This document shows positions 27,301-36,410 of a stretch of 64,000 nt of DNA, in pieces (position 1 is the stretch's first letter; each line of letters starts with the position of its first letter). The stretch lies in NCBI GenBank assembly GCA_017427985.1, contig JAFRRS010000022.1, positions 109,935 to 173,934 of the forward strand, given 5' to 3'. The stretch is from Bacteroidales bacterium (GTDB taxonomy: Bacteria > Bacteroidota > Bacteroidia > Bacteroidales > F082). The notes beneath the pieces were generated by a model. The model had not been told where the DNA came from. It ran no database searches and saw nothing but the letters and a program-made list of their open reading frames with translations. Position numbers and translations under genes: made by a program.

Positions 27301-28016
27301 ACTATGTATCATCAGAGAACAACTATGACAAACTCCACTTCTACATGGACTATGAGGAGAAAGGCGTTTGGTCGGGTTCAGTCAACTGGACAGAATTCAC
27401 ACAGCCTGTGACAGTGGGTCAGCACACATTCAAGTGGAGCTACACCAAGGACAGCTCAGTGAACTCAGGTGAAGACTGCGCAAAGATCGACAACATCATC
27501 TTCCCTCCAACAAATGTCATCACATTCATCGACCCTGCTTCAGACCTCGAAGCTGAAGTTGATGGCGGAAACGTTACACTTACATGGGTGGCATCAGCTG
27601 ACGCTGACAAGTATGTCGTGAAACGTGACGGCGAGACATTAGGCGAGACAACAGGTACAACATTTGAGGATGCACTTCCAAAAGACGGTGTTTACACATA
27701 CGCAGTGTATGCAGCTAAGAACGCCGGTCAGCTCTCAGTGCCTGTAACAGTGACAGTTGAAGCTGAATTTGACAATGTCATTGACAACCAGGAAGTTAAA
27801 CTCAATGTTTATCCAAACCCAGCTAACGGTGTCTTGAATATCGTTACAAATGCAAACAACTATGAGTACCAGCTCATCAACAGCGTTGGTCAGGTCGTCA
27901 TGAGCGGCAACGCAAACGGCAGAACATCTGTCAACGTGAGCGAACTCAATGGTGTTTACTTCTTAAGAATCATTGCTGACGGTGCTGTCCAAGTAAGAAA
28001 AGTTACTGTCGAGTAA
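24399..28016 (+). CDS. Gingipain (C25) cysteine protease, Lys-gingipain-like, with T9SS sorting domain
   Basis: This 1205-residue secreted protease has a signal peptide to about residue 25 (FGFQAFAQ) and a propeptide to about 230. The caspase-like C25 domain follows: His near residue 452 in NYTAHGGDTSW and the Cys pair 484/485 in FLAMGNCCLAANWG. The stretch KGAYAYIGAPVETYWYEDYY and the later YYWEAYHVLGDASV follow P. gingivalis Kgp closely, including the tandem Cys, so cleavage after Lys is likely. Then come an Ig-like region, two beta domains, a cleaved-adhesin/MAM-like domain (about 905-1040), an FN3 domain and a type-A T9SS C-terminal domain (VYPNPANGVLNIV). It is presumably exported by T9SS to the cell surface. 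No long haemagglutinin repeats. Confidence 0.93.
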   Translation: MKKFQLKKLAMALVVVMFGFQAFAQGRIDLTPMGRNSQKAENVTMTGFSASFSYNSIESELVSTERGEFSVISMENTVAAGNEGEPQVLVTRKLIAVPFGATPVVTVKNYTVNEYNLADYGIEKLYPMQPSQSKSEKNPKFVYNEAAYSAKGFDENRPLAEVEVMGTMRGVQIGALQLNNVRYNASENTLRVYNDIDVEVTFENADLALTEKTLVNTYSPYFRTVYAALFNEEAIRDIYDEHPDLWAVPVKVLVVANRMFEDVMQPWIEWKTEKGFYLDVNYTDEIGTNATAIKTFITNKYNEGVANGQAPTFLIIFGDQGQVPQSQMGSATNKVTDLYYYAVAGNDVFGDMFHSRFTCETVQEMQNALNKSLMYEQYTMPDPTYLSNVLLIAGWDSSWNPKVGKPTIQYAMNYYYNAEHGFENVYNFLQTPYNNPYASMNTGVNFVNYTAHGGDTSWSDPSFSVSNANGLTNSGKPFLAMGNCCLAANWGYSSKSLGEALLVGQDKGAYAYIGAPVETYWYEDYYFGVGATTTMNAMPTYEGSSMGTYDAQFRDDWNCVTSVPFVGNLAVAYAHAGNYSSSSTATNQYYWEAYHVLGDASVCPFHVNPIENTVSHMPTLPIGMDTYEVSADPGSYVGISKDGVLYGAGEIGEEGTAVIPIEPVTSGGDVKIVVTHPQRQPYIAVVPAAAMTGAYVAVDSYELHAPQANYGETIDMDINVKNVGTQAASNITATLTTDCEYVTILAAEGSVPSLAPNATATMEGFLFEVASNVPDKTKAQFFLNVTDGTDTWEGKFKVELHAPVLAFDGIQKTDDNVAFTFKNAGSAPFYGGTFTVTSCSPDLVFDPETITFEDVVEGDETITLNSGYTVAETVELGTTFEVAYTMTTGLFTIEDIFVLSHGTIMEDFESGVFSTDWSFSQANAWTIVSGGVKGEKCAKSMNEGMASSDYSMTLTVNVLAAGELTFQYYVSSENNYDKLHFYMDYEEKGVWSGSVNWTEFTQPVTVGQHTFKWSYTKDSSVNSGEDCAKIDNIIFPPTNVITFIDPASDLEAEVDGGNVTLTWVASADADKYVVKRDGETLGETTGTTFEDALPKDGVYTYAVYAAKNAGQLSVPVTVTVEAEFDNVIDNQEVKLNVYPNPANGVLNIVTNANNYEYQLINSVGQVVMSGNANGRTSVNVSELNGVYFLRIIADGAVQVRKVTVE

Positions 28017-28035
28017 AGATTTTTTAAAAAAAATT

Positions 28036-28068
28036 AAGGATGTCGGCTTTCGGCATCCTTTTTTTTTA
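28036..28068 (+). terminator. Intrinsic terminator of the Kgp-like gene
   Basis: AAGGATGTCG-GCTTT-CGGCATCCTT, a 10-bp stem followed by a T run. Confidence 0.88.
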
Positions 28069-28076
28069 TATCTTTG
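28069..28076 (+). promoter_or_regulatory. -7 promoter box for the first Rgp-like protease
   Basis: TATCTTTG directly follows the terminator T run. The ATG is 63 bases downstream. Confidence 0.7.
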
Positions 28077-28138
28077 CAAGCTATTAATTAAATAAGGTGT
28101 AAAATTGATCATAAATTAATTAAACCATTTAATAAAAA

Positions 28139-31100
28139 ATGAAAAAAACATCATTACTAACAGCTTTGTTCCTGATGTTCTCATTTATGGGATTCGCTCA
28201 GGAATGGCATGGGATCACAAGTGATTCCCCGACAAAGATGAAGAAGACCCTGGTCTCTTCAACTGAAAATGAAATCGTTGTCAATGTAAACCTCGACGGT
28301 TTCTACACACAGAGTGTGACAACACCTGACGGCAAGCAGTTCAATGTCAGCGTAGATGGCATGGGTGTTGAGCTTGAAGCAGGTGCACCACAGCTTCCAT
28401 ACGAAGTCATTCCGGTTATGATCGGTGATTTGGCTGAGATGAATGTGGCTGTTGTTAATTCAACTTACGTTGATTTTGAGAATGTTGAAGTTGCCCCTTC
28501 AAAGGGTAACATCAGCCGTCAAGTCAATCCGGAGGATGTTCCTTACACCTACGGTGCGATGTATTCACAGAACGCATTCTGGCCGGCAGACCAGGCTTCA
28601 CTTGAGGCTCCTTATATCATCAGAGACTTCCGCGGTCAGAATATCTGGGTCCGCCCATTCGCATACAACCCTGTGACAAAGACATTGCGTGTTTACACAA
28701 GCATGACAATTGCCATGACAAAGGTCAGCGACAATGGTGAGAACCAGAAACTCGCCCGCAAGAGCAACACCGTCAAGATTGACCCAGAACAGAAAGCAAT
28801 GTATGAAAAGCGTTTCATCAACTTCGGTGAAAATGGCGCAAAATACACTTTCGACGAGGACTTCGGTGAATTGCTTATCATCTGCGCTGATGCTTATATG
28901 AGCAACTTGCAGCCATTGGTTGAATGGAAGAACAAGTCGGGCCGTCCAACAACATTGGTAAGCGTGTCGACAGCTGGAGGCAACAACATTGAAAACATCA
29001 AGAATTATGTCAGCAGCTTCTACAACGACCCGGCCCATAACCTTGAGTTCTTGCTCCTCGTTGGCGAGTACAATGACATCACACCAAAGAACTATGGTTC
29101 CGGTTCTGGTGGAACATGCTATTCAGACAACTATCTTGGCAAACTTGAGGGTAGCGATGACTACCTTGAGGTTCTTGTCGGTCGTTTCTCAGTTGCAAAC
29201 GCCGCTGACGCTGATTTGCAGGTCAACAAGACTATCTACTACGAACGCGACATTTTAGCAGGCGCTTCATGGTGCAATAAAGGTATGGGTATCGGATATT
29301 ACGGTGCAGGTAGCGGTCACTATGGCGAAGATGACTACCAGCATATCGACCTTATCCGTGACACTCTCATGAACTACACATACGCTACAGTTACAGAGCA
29401 TCACGGCGGCAGCGGTGGTGACGCAAGCGTTTCGACAATCAGCGGTACCATCAACGAGGGTATCAGCATCATCAACTACTGCAACCACGGTTCAGTTACA
29501 AGCTGGGGTGTCGCTAACTACAGCACCAGCAACGTTGCAGCTTTGACAAACAACGGCATGCTTCCTATCGTATGGTCAGTGGCTTGCTTGAACGGACAGT
29601 TCGACACTGGCACATGTTTCGCAGAGTCATGGCTCCGCGCTAACCAAAACGGCAATCCTACAGGTGCTGTTGCTGGTATGTTCTCATACGTCTCACAGCC
29701 TTGGATTCCGCCAATGTACGGTCAGGACGAGATGGTTAACATCTTGTGCGAATGGCGCAGCACCAACCTGTTTAACCACACAATGGGCGGCTCTTCATTG
29801 AACGGAAGTATGTATGTCCTTGATATGTCTCCAGGCGATTCATACCAGACATTCAACACATGGCTCCTCTTCGGCGACCCGTCATTGTTGGTCCGTACCG
29901 ACATCCCAACAACCATGAATGTTTCAGCATCTCCATCAGTGTTGATGCTCGGCATGTCAGAACTTGAGCTTACAGTTGATGCTGACTATGCTATCGCAAC
30001 ATTGTCAATGGATGGTGAGATTCTTGCATCAAGCAAAGTCATCAACGGCCAGTGCAACATGCAGTTCCCAGCTTTGTCAAATGTCGGCGATGCGGAACTC
30101 GTCATCATCGGTTTCAACAAAGAGGCTTACATGGGCACAATTGAGGTTGTTCCTGCAGAAGGTGCATACGTAACAATCAACGATTACGGAATGAGCGGAC
30201 CTGCTAACTACGGCGAGACAATTGACTTGCTCGTTGACGTTAAGAACGTCGGTGTTGAGACAACAAACAATGTCGTTGTGACACTTTCAACAGAAAACGA
30301 ATACATCGACATCATTTCAGGTGAAGGCTCAGTGGCATCACTCGCAGCAGGTGCAACAGCAACAATTGAAGGCTTCCAGTTCGCAGTGGCAGAAAACGTT
30401 CCAGACGGAACAAGAGCTCAGATTGACGCTACAATGACTGACGGTACAAACACCTGGACAGGCAAGATTATGGTTGATATGCACGCTCCAACTCTTGTTT
30501 TGGAAAGTATTAACAAAGAGGAAGACGCTGTAATATTCTCATTCAAGAATGGCGGTTCAGCTTCATTCTTTGGCGGTGAGCTCTCTATTGTAAGCTGCTC
30601 ACCAGACCTCGTGTTTGATCCTGCAACAATCATCTATGATGGTGAAGTTCCTGGTGGTGAATCAATTGATATTGCAGCATACTACACAGTTGCTGAGACA
30701 GTTGAGCCGGGTACAACATTTGAGGTCGCATACGACTTCACAACAGGTCTTTTCGAGGATGAAGGCATCTTCGTGCTTAGCTATGGCGCTATCCAGGAAG
30801 ACTTTGAGTCAGGCTCATTCAGCACAGACTGGACATTCAGCCAGAACGGCGCTTGGACAATCGTTGACGGCGCTGGTGTTGATGGTTCAAAATGTGCAAA
30901 ATCAATGAATGAAGGAATGTCAAACTCTGACTATAGCATGACCTTGACGGTCAATGTTCTGGCAGCCGGCGAGCTCACATTCATGTACAAGGTCTCATCA
31001 GAAAACAACTACGACAAGCTTCACTTCTACATGGACAACCAGGAGAAGGGCGTTTGGTCAGGTACTGTGGAATGGACAGAGTTTACACAGGCTGTGACAG

Positions 31101-31702
31101 TGGGTCAGCACACATTCAAGTGGAGCTACACTAAGGACGGCTCGGTGAACAGCGGTTCGGACTGCGCATGGGTTGACAACATCCTGTTCCCACCAACCAA
31201 TGTCATCACATTTATCGCTCCTGCAACAGACCTCGAGGCAACAGTTGAAGGATATAATGTGAACCTCACATGGACAGCATCAGCCGACGCTGATTCATAC
31301 ATCGTGAAACGTGACGGCGAAGTGATTGGAACAACAACAGCTACAACATTCGATGACACTGTTGATAATTACGGCACATACAGATATTCAGTGTGCGCTG
31401 CTAAAGAAAACGGTTCAATGTCAGCTCCTGTTTCAGTGTTCGTCATCGTTGAATATGACGGCGTCGGTGAAAAAGAGGTGAGTTTCGGCATCTATCCTAA
31501 CCCGACAGAGAACGTGCTCAACATCGTTACAAGCGCTAAGAACTATGAGTATCAGATTGTCAACAGCATCGGCCAGGTCGTTATGTCAGGCAATGCAGAA
31601 GGCAGCGTGAAACTCAACGTGAGCGAGCTCAACAGCGGCGTGTACTTCCTGAAAGTCGTCGCTAACGGCAACGCTGAAGTTCAGAAAGTCATTGTTAAGT
31701 AA
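28139..31702 (+). CDS. Gingipain (C25) cysteine protease, Arg-gingipain-like (copy 1), with T9SS sorting domain
   Basis: This 1187-residue protease has a signal peptide MKKTSLLTALFLMFSFMGFA. The propeptide contains VAPSKGNISRQVNPEDVPYT and YNPVTKTLRVYTSM, nearly the RgpB prodomain wording. In the catalytic domain His is near residue 450 (NYCNHGSVTSWG), Cys near 483 (VACLNGQFDTGTCFAESW) and GQDEMVNILCEW follows. The SDDYLEVLVGRFS strand aligns with the RgpB strand carrying the S1-pocket Asp, so Arg specificity is inferred. The Ig-like, MAM-like, FN3 and T9SS C-terminal parts (from about residue 690) are almost the same as those of the preceding gene, pointing to duplication. Confidence 0.92.
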   Translation: MKKTSLLTALFLMFSFMGFAQEWHGITSDSPTKMKKTLVSSTENEIVVNVNLDGFYTQSVTTPDGKQFNVSVDGMGVELEAGAPQLPYEVIPVMIGDLAEMNVAVVNSTYVDFENVEVAPSKGNISRQVNPEDVPYTYGAMYSQNAFWPADQASLEAPYIIRDFRGQNIWVRPFAYNPVTKTLRVYTSMTIAMTKVSDNGENQKLARKSNTVKIDPEQKAMYEKRFINFGENGAKYTFDEDFGELLIICADAYMSNLQPLVEWKNKSGRPTTLVSVSTAGGNNIENIKNYVSSFYNDPAHNLEFLLLVGEYNDITPKNYGSGSGGTCYSDNYLGKLEGSDDYLEVLVGRFSVANAADADLQVNKTIYYERDILAGASWCNKGMGIGYYGAGSGHYGEDDYQHIDLIRDTLMNYTYATVTEHHGGSGGDASVSTISGTINEGISIINYCNHGSVTSWGVANYSTSNVAALTNNGMLPIVWSVACLNGQFDTGTCFAESWLRANQNGNPTGAVAGMFSYVSQPWIPPMYGQDEMVNILCEWRSTNLFNHTMGGSSLNGSMYVLDMSPGDSYQTFNTWLLFGDPSLLVRTDIPTTMNVSASPSVLMLGMSELELTVDADYAIATLSMDGEILASSKVINGQCNMQFPALSNVGDAELVIIGFNKEAYMGTIEVVPAEGAYVTINDYGMSGPANYGETIDLLVDVKNVGVETTNNVVVTLSTENEYIDIISGEGSVASLAAGATATIEGFQFAVAENVPDGTRAQIDATMTDGTNTWTGKIMVDMHAPTLVLESINKEEDAVIFSFKNGGSASFFGGELSIVSCSPDLVFDPATIIYDGEVPGGESIDIAAYYTVAETVEPGTTFEVAYDFTTGLFEDEGIFVLSYGAIQEDFESGSFSTDWTFSQNGAWTIVDGAGVDGSKCAKSMNEGMSNSDYSMTLTVNVLAAGELTFMYKVSSENNYDKLHFYMDNQEKGVWSGTVEWTEFTQAVTVGQHTFKWSYTKDGSVNSGSDCAWVDNILFPPTNVITFIAPATDLEATVEGYNVNLTWTASADADSYIVKRDGEVIGTTTATTFDDTVDNYGTYRYSVCAAKENGSMSAPVSVFVIVEYDGVGEKEVSFGIYPNPTENVLNIVTSAKNYEYQIVNSIGQVVMSGNAEGSVKLNVSELNSGVYFLKVVANGNAEVQKVIVK

Positions 31703-31724
31703 TTGATTTTTTGAAAAAAATATG

Positions 31725-31754
31725 AAGGACGTCGTAAAAGGCGTCCTTTTTTTT
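31725..31754 (+). terminator. Intrinsic terminator of the first Rgp-like gene
   Basis: AAGGACGTC-GTAAAA-GGCGTCCTT, a 9-bp stem including a T-G pair, then a T run. Confidence 0.88.
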
Positions 31755-31756
31755 AT

Positions 31757-31764
31757 TATTTTTG
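31757..31764 (+). promoter_or_regulatory. -7 promoter box for the second Rgp-like protease
   Basis: TATTTTTG lies directly after the terminator. The in-frame TTG at 31762 lies in the box and cannot be the start. Confidence 0.7.
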
Positions 31765-31779
31765 CGAAAAATTATGTCT

Positions 31780-34700
31780 ATGAAAAAGCTGTTATTTTTT
31801 GCAATAAGCATGATGTGCATGCAATTCGCAATCGCACAGGGATGGAACGCAAGTCTCGTTTCATCAACAGAGAAAGAAATCGTTGTGGAACTCAACGTGG
31901 ATGGTTACATTTCAAATAATGTGACGACTCCCAATGGTGATGCTGTCGTTATCACAAACAAGAAAATGATGCTGATGGCGCAGGCGGGAGAGCCTAACGT
32001 GCCGAGCGCAGTGATTCCGGCAGTCATCGGCGACAACGCCTTGATGGATGTTGAGATTATTGAAGCCCAATATGTCGATTATCAGGATATTGAAGTGGCA
32101 CCGTCGAAAGGCGATTTCCCAAGAAGCATCAATCCGGAGGACGTGCCTTACACCTACGGCGCTATGTATCAGGAGAATGCATTCTATCCGGCACAGGTTG
32201 CACGTCTCGACGAGCCTTACATCCATCGTGACTTGAGAGGTCAGAACTTGGTTGTCACACCTTATTTATATAATCCTGTGACAAAGACATTGAGAGTTTA
32301 CAACCACCTCGTTGTTAAGATGAAAAATGTGGGCGTTGACAGCAGAAATGTCTTTGAAAACCGCACAAATTCTATCGCTTTAGACCGTGAATTCAACAAG
32401 ATTTACGAAAGCAGATACATCAATTACGCCGAGTCGATGTCAAGATACACTTCGATTGCTGAAAACGGCGAGCTTCTCATCATCTGCCATGACGCTTTCA
32501 TGACAGCGATGGAGCCTTTTGTGGCATGGAAGAAACAGATAGGTCGTCCTACTACAATGGTTGGAACAACTACATCTGGCACTACAGCAGCTGCAATCCA
32601 ATCTTACATTCAGACATATTATGCTTCACATCCTAATTTGACGGATATTCTGCTTGTCGGTGACGTTGCTCAGATTCCGGGAGTGTATGTGTCGGCAGGT
32701 TCTGGTTATTCAGGATATTCAGGCTATGGCGACCTTCCTTACGGACAGTTGGCTGGTAATGACAGCTACAATGAGGTTCTTGTTGGCCGATTCTGCTGCG
32801 AGACTGCGGCTCAGGTCACAAATCATGTCAACAAAGTGTTGAATTACGAGAGAGACTTGGATGAGACGGCTTCTTGGATATCAGATGGCCAGGGTATCTC
32901 GACCTCAGCAGGTAGCGGCGGTCATTTCAATGAAGACGACTACCAGCATGTTGACAATCTTAGAACAGATTTGCTTGGCTATGGTTACACCAATGTTTAT
33001 CGTGACTATCAGAGTGTGAGCGGAACAACAGCTTCTTCGGCATCAGTTGTCAGCCAGCATATCAACAGCGGTTTGAGCATTATCAACTACTGCAACCACG
33101 GTTCAGAGACAGGATGGGGCGTGTTCAACTACAGCAACTCTCACGTCAACGCTTTGACCAACGATTACAAGCTGCCATACATCATCTCAGTGGCTTGTCT
33201 TGTCGGAAAATACGATTACAGCAGCGGTTGCTTCGCCGAGGCTTGGATGCGTGCCACCAACAACAGCACTGGCAATCCTACAGGTGCCATCGGCGGAATG
33301 TTCTCATACATCTCACAGCCGTGGATTCCGCCGATGTACGGACAGGACGAGATGGTCGACATCTTGGTTGAGTCGTACACCAACAATATCCGTCGCACCA
33401 TGGGTGGCGTGTCAATCAACGGAAACATGAAGGTTTTGGACCAGGGCGCGACACAAAATGACAAGAAAGGAACATACAACTGCTGGATTCTGTACGGCGA
33501 CCCTACTTTGACATTGCGCACTGCTGTTCCACAAGTTATGACGGTGACAGCCGCTTCGTCGATGAGCACCACAGCCACAAGCTTTACGGTGAGCGCGACC
33601 AATGCAAACGGCGCTTTGGCGACACTGACACGCAACGGCGAAATCATGGGCTCGGCAACCATCAACAACGGAACCGCCAACATTACATTCACTGCTCCGG
33701 GCGCTTCAGGAACAGCCACGTTGACAGTGTTCGGATACAATAAAAAGACATACGTTACGACTGTTAACATTACTGGCGGCGCTCCAACACCAGACCCGGT
33801 TAATGTTAACCTGAGCGTGGCTACACCGATTATCCCTAACGGCGAGAGCACACAACTCAACGCAGAGGCGACAGGAGGCAACGGCACGTTTACATACAGC
33901 TGGACACCGGCAGAATCGTTGAACAACGCAAATATTGCATCACCGACAGCGACTCCAACGGTGACGACAACATACACTTGTACGGTTTCGAGTGCAGGAT
34001 TGTCAAATGCAAAGACAGTCACAGTGGAAGTGGTGAACGCCCCTGAAAATCTCACGGCGACGGTTGAAAACGAGACCGACGTAGTGCTCAGTTGGGATGC
34101 CGCAAATCCAGCAACGACATATTCAGTTTACCTTGCAGGTTTTGAGATTGCCAACGGCATAACAACGACCACGTTTACCAAGCCGAACAACGCTCCTGGA
34201 ACATACACATTTGAGGTAACGACACATTACAACGGAGTCAATTCTCCAAAATCAAATTCGGTAACAGTGACGATAGAAGAGCCTCTTCCTGTGGTGTGCC
34301 CAGCACCTGAGAACTTCATCGGTGAGTATTATTATGACGAGGGCGAATTCGGTGCGAGACTCGCTTGGGACAGAGCGGATTACGAGTTCACACTCGACAG
34401 ATTCGAGATTTACAGAAGCACTGACGGCGAGAATTTTGAGATGGTGAAACGTATAGTGAACACCCCATCGATTAGCCATTACGAATGTGTTGACATCGTT
34501 GAAGAGGCTGGCGACTATTACTACAGAATCATCGCTTTCTATCAGAATGAATGCGAATCAGATCCTGTTGATATTCAGTTGGTTGTGACATCTGTCGGTG
34601 AGGATTTGGCAATCAATGCCGAGCTTTATCCTAATCCTACATCAGGAATGGTGACGATTAAGGCTGAGCAGATGCGGAAAGTCGCCGTTATCAATGCAAT

Positions 34701-34839
34701 CGGTCAGGTTGTGATGATGCAAGATGTTGACAATGATGAAGTTATGATTGACATGAGTGCATTTGGAAATGGAATGTACTTAGTCAATGTCATCACTGAG
34801 AAAGGTAATTTAGGAAGAATCCTCAATGTGTTAAGATAA
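31780..34839 (+). CDS. Gingipain (C25) cysteine protease, Arg-gingipain-like (copy 2), with T9SS sorting domain
   Basis: This 1019-residue protease starts at the ATG at 31780 (MKKLLFFAISMMCMQFAIAQ, signal peptide). The ATG at 31774 is possible but almost at the transcription start. The propeptide repeats the Rgp wording (VAPSKGDFPRSINPEDVPYT, NPVTKTLRVYN). His is near residue 440 (NYCNHGSETGWG) and Cys near 473 (VACLVGKYDYSSGCFAEAW). LAGNDSYNEVLVGRF holds the likely S1 Asp. Its C-terminal half differs from the other two: an Ig-like domain, a PKD-like domain (SVATPIIPNGESTQL), two FN3-like domains and a T9SS domain (LYPNPTSGMVTIK). Its stop overlaps the next ATG by one base. Confidence 0.92.
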   Translation: MKKLLFFAISMMCMQFAIAQGWNASLVSSTEKEIVVELNVDGYISNNVTTPNGDAVVITNKKMMLMAQAGEPNVPSAVIPAVIGDNALMDVEIIEAQYVDYQDIEVAPSKGDFPRSINPEDVPYTYGAMYQENAFYPAQVARLDEPYIHRDLRGQNLVVTPYLYNPVTKTLRVYNHLVVKMKNVGVDSRNVFENRTNSIALDREFNKIYESRYINYAESMSRYTSIAENGELLIICHDAFMTAMEPFVAWKKQIGRPTTMVGTTTSGTTAAAIQSYIQTYYASHPNLTDILLVGDVAQIPGVYVSAGSGYSGYSGYGDLPYGQLAGNDSYNEVLVGRFCCETAAQVTNHVNKVLNYERDLDETASWISDGQGISTSAGSGGHFNEDDYQHVDNLRTDLLGYGYTNVYRDYQSVSGTTASSASVVSQHINSGLSIINYCNHGSETGWGVFNYSNSHVNALTNDYKLPYIISVACLVGKYDYSSGCFAEAWMRATNNSTGNPTGAIGGMFSYISQPWIPPMYGQDEMVDILVESYTNNIRRTMGGVSINGNMKVLDQGATQNDKKGTYNCWILYGDPTLTLRTAVPQVMTVTAASSMSTTATSFTVSATNANGALATLTRNGEIMGSATINNGTANITFTAPGASGTATLTVFGYNKKTYVTTVNITGGAPTPDPVNVNLSVATPIIPNGESTQLNAEATGGNGTFTYSWTPAESLNNANIASPTATPTVTTTYTCTVSSAGLSNAKTVTVEVVNAPENLTATVENETDVVLSWDAANPATTYSVYLAGFEIANGITTTTFTKPNNAPGTYTFEVTTHYNGVNSPKSNSVTVTIEEPLPVVCPAPENFIGEYYYDEGEFGARLAWDRADYEFTLDRFEIYRSTDGENFEMVKRIVNTPSISHYECVDIVEEAGDYYYRIIAFYQNECESDPVDIQLVVTSVGEDLAINAELYPNPTSGMVTIKAEQMRKVAVINAIGQVVMMQDVDNDEVMIDMSAFGNGMYLVNVITEKGNLGRILNVLR

Positions 34840-36242
34840 TGAAAATCAAGTTTATAGGCGCAGCAAACGAGGTGACGGGAAGCAAGCATCTCATCGTCAC
34901 CGACAAGGGCAAGAAGCTTCTTCTTGACTGCGGAATGTTTCAGGGCAAGGGTCTGGAGACCGACGCCATGAACCGCAACACCATGATTGATCCGTCAGAA
35001 ATTGATTGTATCATTCTGACGCATGCACACATCGACCATTCGGGTCTGATACCTTATTTCTATAAGAGAGGATTCCGTGGCTCGGTGATTTGCACTACAG
35101 CGACCCGCGAGCTGTGTTCTATAATGCTTCCTGATAGTGGATTTATCCAAGAGAATGATACTCATTGGTTTAACAAGAAACGTTCACGTCAGGGATTGAA
35201 GCCTGTGGAGCCGATTTACACCGAGAAAGACGCCCGTGAGTGTATGGAGCTTTTCATCACCACGGAGATAAACCGCAGGTTTTATATCGACAACAATATC
35301 AGCGTTAAGTTTTACAACACCGGTCACATGCTTGGCAGCGCCTGCGCCACCATCATGATTGACGAGAACGGCGAGGTGACACGCATTGCATATACTGGCG
35401 ACATCGGACGTTACAACAGCTATCTGCTCAAAGCGCCGAATGCTTTTCCGCAATGCGACTATCTCATCACGGAAAGTACCTACGGCGACCGTTTGCACGA
35501 GGACAAGGAAGGTGCCGAGGACGAGTTTTTGGAGATCATCAGGCATACTTGCGTTGAGAAGAAAGGCAAGCTCATCATCCCGTCGTTTGCCATTGGCAGG
35601 ACACAGGAGATAGTGTATATCCTGAACAATTTCTACAATGCCGGCTTGCTGCCGAGGATTCCTGTTTACGTTGACAGTCCGTTGGCGACCAACGCCACGA
35701 CGATTTTCAAGATGCACCTCGACCAGTTTAACAAGGATGTGGCGAAGGTTCTTGAATATGACGACGACCCGTTTGGTTTCAACAGTCTGCGTTACATCAC
35801 TGATGTTAACAAGTCGAAGGCACTCAACGAGACGAAGCAACCCTGCATCATCATCTCGTCATCGGGCATGATGGAGGCGGGACGAGTGAAGCATCATCTG
35901 GCGAACAATATCGACAACAAGAAGAACTCGATTCTCTCTGTCGGTTATTGCGCCCCTACGACACTCGGTGCCCGCATCGTGGCAGGTGAGAAGGACGTGT
36001 CCATTTTCGGCACGCCACACAAGGTGAACGCCGACGTTTACAGCATCGACGCTTTCAGCGGTCACGGCGACTACAAGGAGATGGCGGAATACCTGAAATG
36101 CCAGAGTCCTGACAAGGTGAAGAAGGTGTTTATCGTGCACGGCGAGAAGAAAGTGCAGGAGAGATACGCTAAATTCCTAAAGAAGAACAACGGGTTTGAG
36201 AATATTGTGATTCCGGAGCCGGGAGAAACTTTCAAAATATAA
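34839..36242 (+). CDS. MBL-fold beta-CASP metallohydrolase with RNA-specificity motif
   Basis: This 467-residue cytosolic protein has the metal-binding HAHIDHSG (HxHxDH) near residue 63, GHMLGSACATIMI, TESTYGDR, the beta-CASP insert (PSFAIGRTQEIVYIL, VDSPLA, SSSGMMEAGRVKHHL) and a C-terminal FSGHGDYKEM followed by VHGEKK. These are the motifs of CPSF73/RNase J-like nucleases, so a nuclease acting on RNA is likely. The target is unknown. The ATG overlaps the protease stop (TAATG), an odd coupling of a housekeeping gene to a secreted protease. Confidence 0.9.
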   Translation: MKIKFIGAANEVTGSKHLIVTDKGKKLLLDCGMFQGKGLETDAMNRNTMIDPSEIDCIILTHAHIDHSGLIPYFYKRGFRGSVICTTATRELCSIMLPDSGFIQENDTHWFNKKRSRQGLKPVEPIYTEKDARECMELFITTEINRRFYIDNNISVKFYNTGHMLGSACATIMIDENGEVTRIAYTGDIGRYNSYLLKAPNAFPQCDYLITESTYGDRLHEDKEGAEDEFLEIIRHTCVEKKGKLIIPSFAIGRTQEIVYILNNFYNAGLLPRIPVYVDSPLATNATTIFKMHLDQFNKDVAKVLEYDDDPFGFNSLRYITDVNKSKALNETKQPCIIISSSGMMEAGRVKHHLANNIDNKKNSILSVGYCAPTTLGARIVAGEKDVSIFGTPHKVNADVYSIDAFSGHGDYKEMAEYLKCQSPDKVKKVFIVHGEKKVQERYAKFLKKNNGFENIVIPEPGETFKI

Positions 36243-36365
36243 TGTGCGCCTGCGGCGAATGTGAAAAATGTGCCGCTTCGCGGAATGTGGAGGCTTTGCC
36301 TCAATTGCTATTGGCAACACATTTTTCACATTAGCGTAGCGTGACATTCTGCGCAGCAGCACATT
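36241..36365. repeat. AATGTG mini-hairpin array
   Basis: Repeated short hairpins (for example GCCGCTTCGCGG, GAGGCTTTGCCTC) separated by AATGTG, the same make-up as at 17015 and 51797. Located between the metallohydrolase stop and a true terminator. Confidence 0.75.
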
Positions 36366-36398
36366 AAAAAAATCTTGACGGAGTCAAGATTTTTTTTG
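36366..36398 (+). terminator. Intrinsic terminator upstream of rnpB
   Basis: AAAATCTTGAC-GGA-GTCAAGATTTT is a perfect stem with flanking A and T runs, so it works in both directions. Confidence 0.88.
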
Positions 36399-36406
36399 TA
36401 TTTTTG
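36399..36406 (+). promoter_or_regulatory. -7 promoter box for rnpB
   Basis: TATTTTTG ends five bases before the predicted 5' end of the RNase P RNA. Confidence 0.75.
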
Positions 36407-36410
36407 CAGC

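Noticed and set aside
33216..34055. Minus-strand ORF of 279 aa
   Set aside because: It is opposite a gingipain-like gene and results from its Thr/Asn-rich codon pattern.
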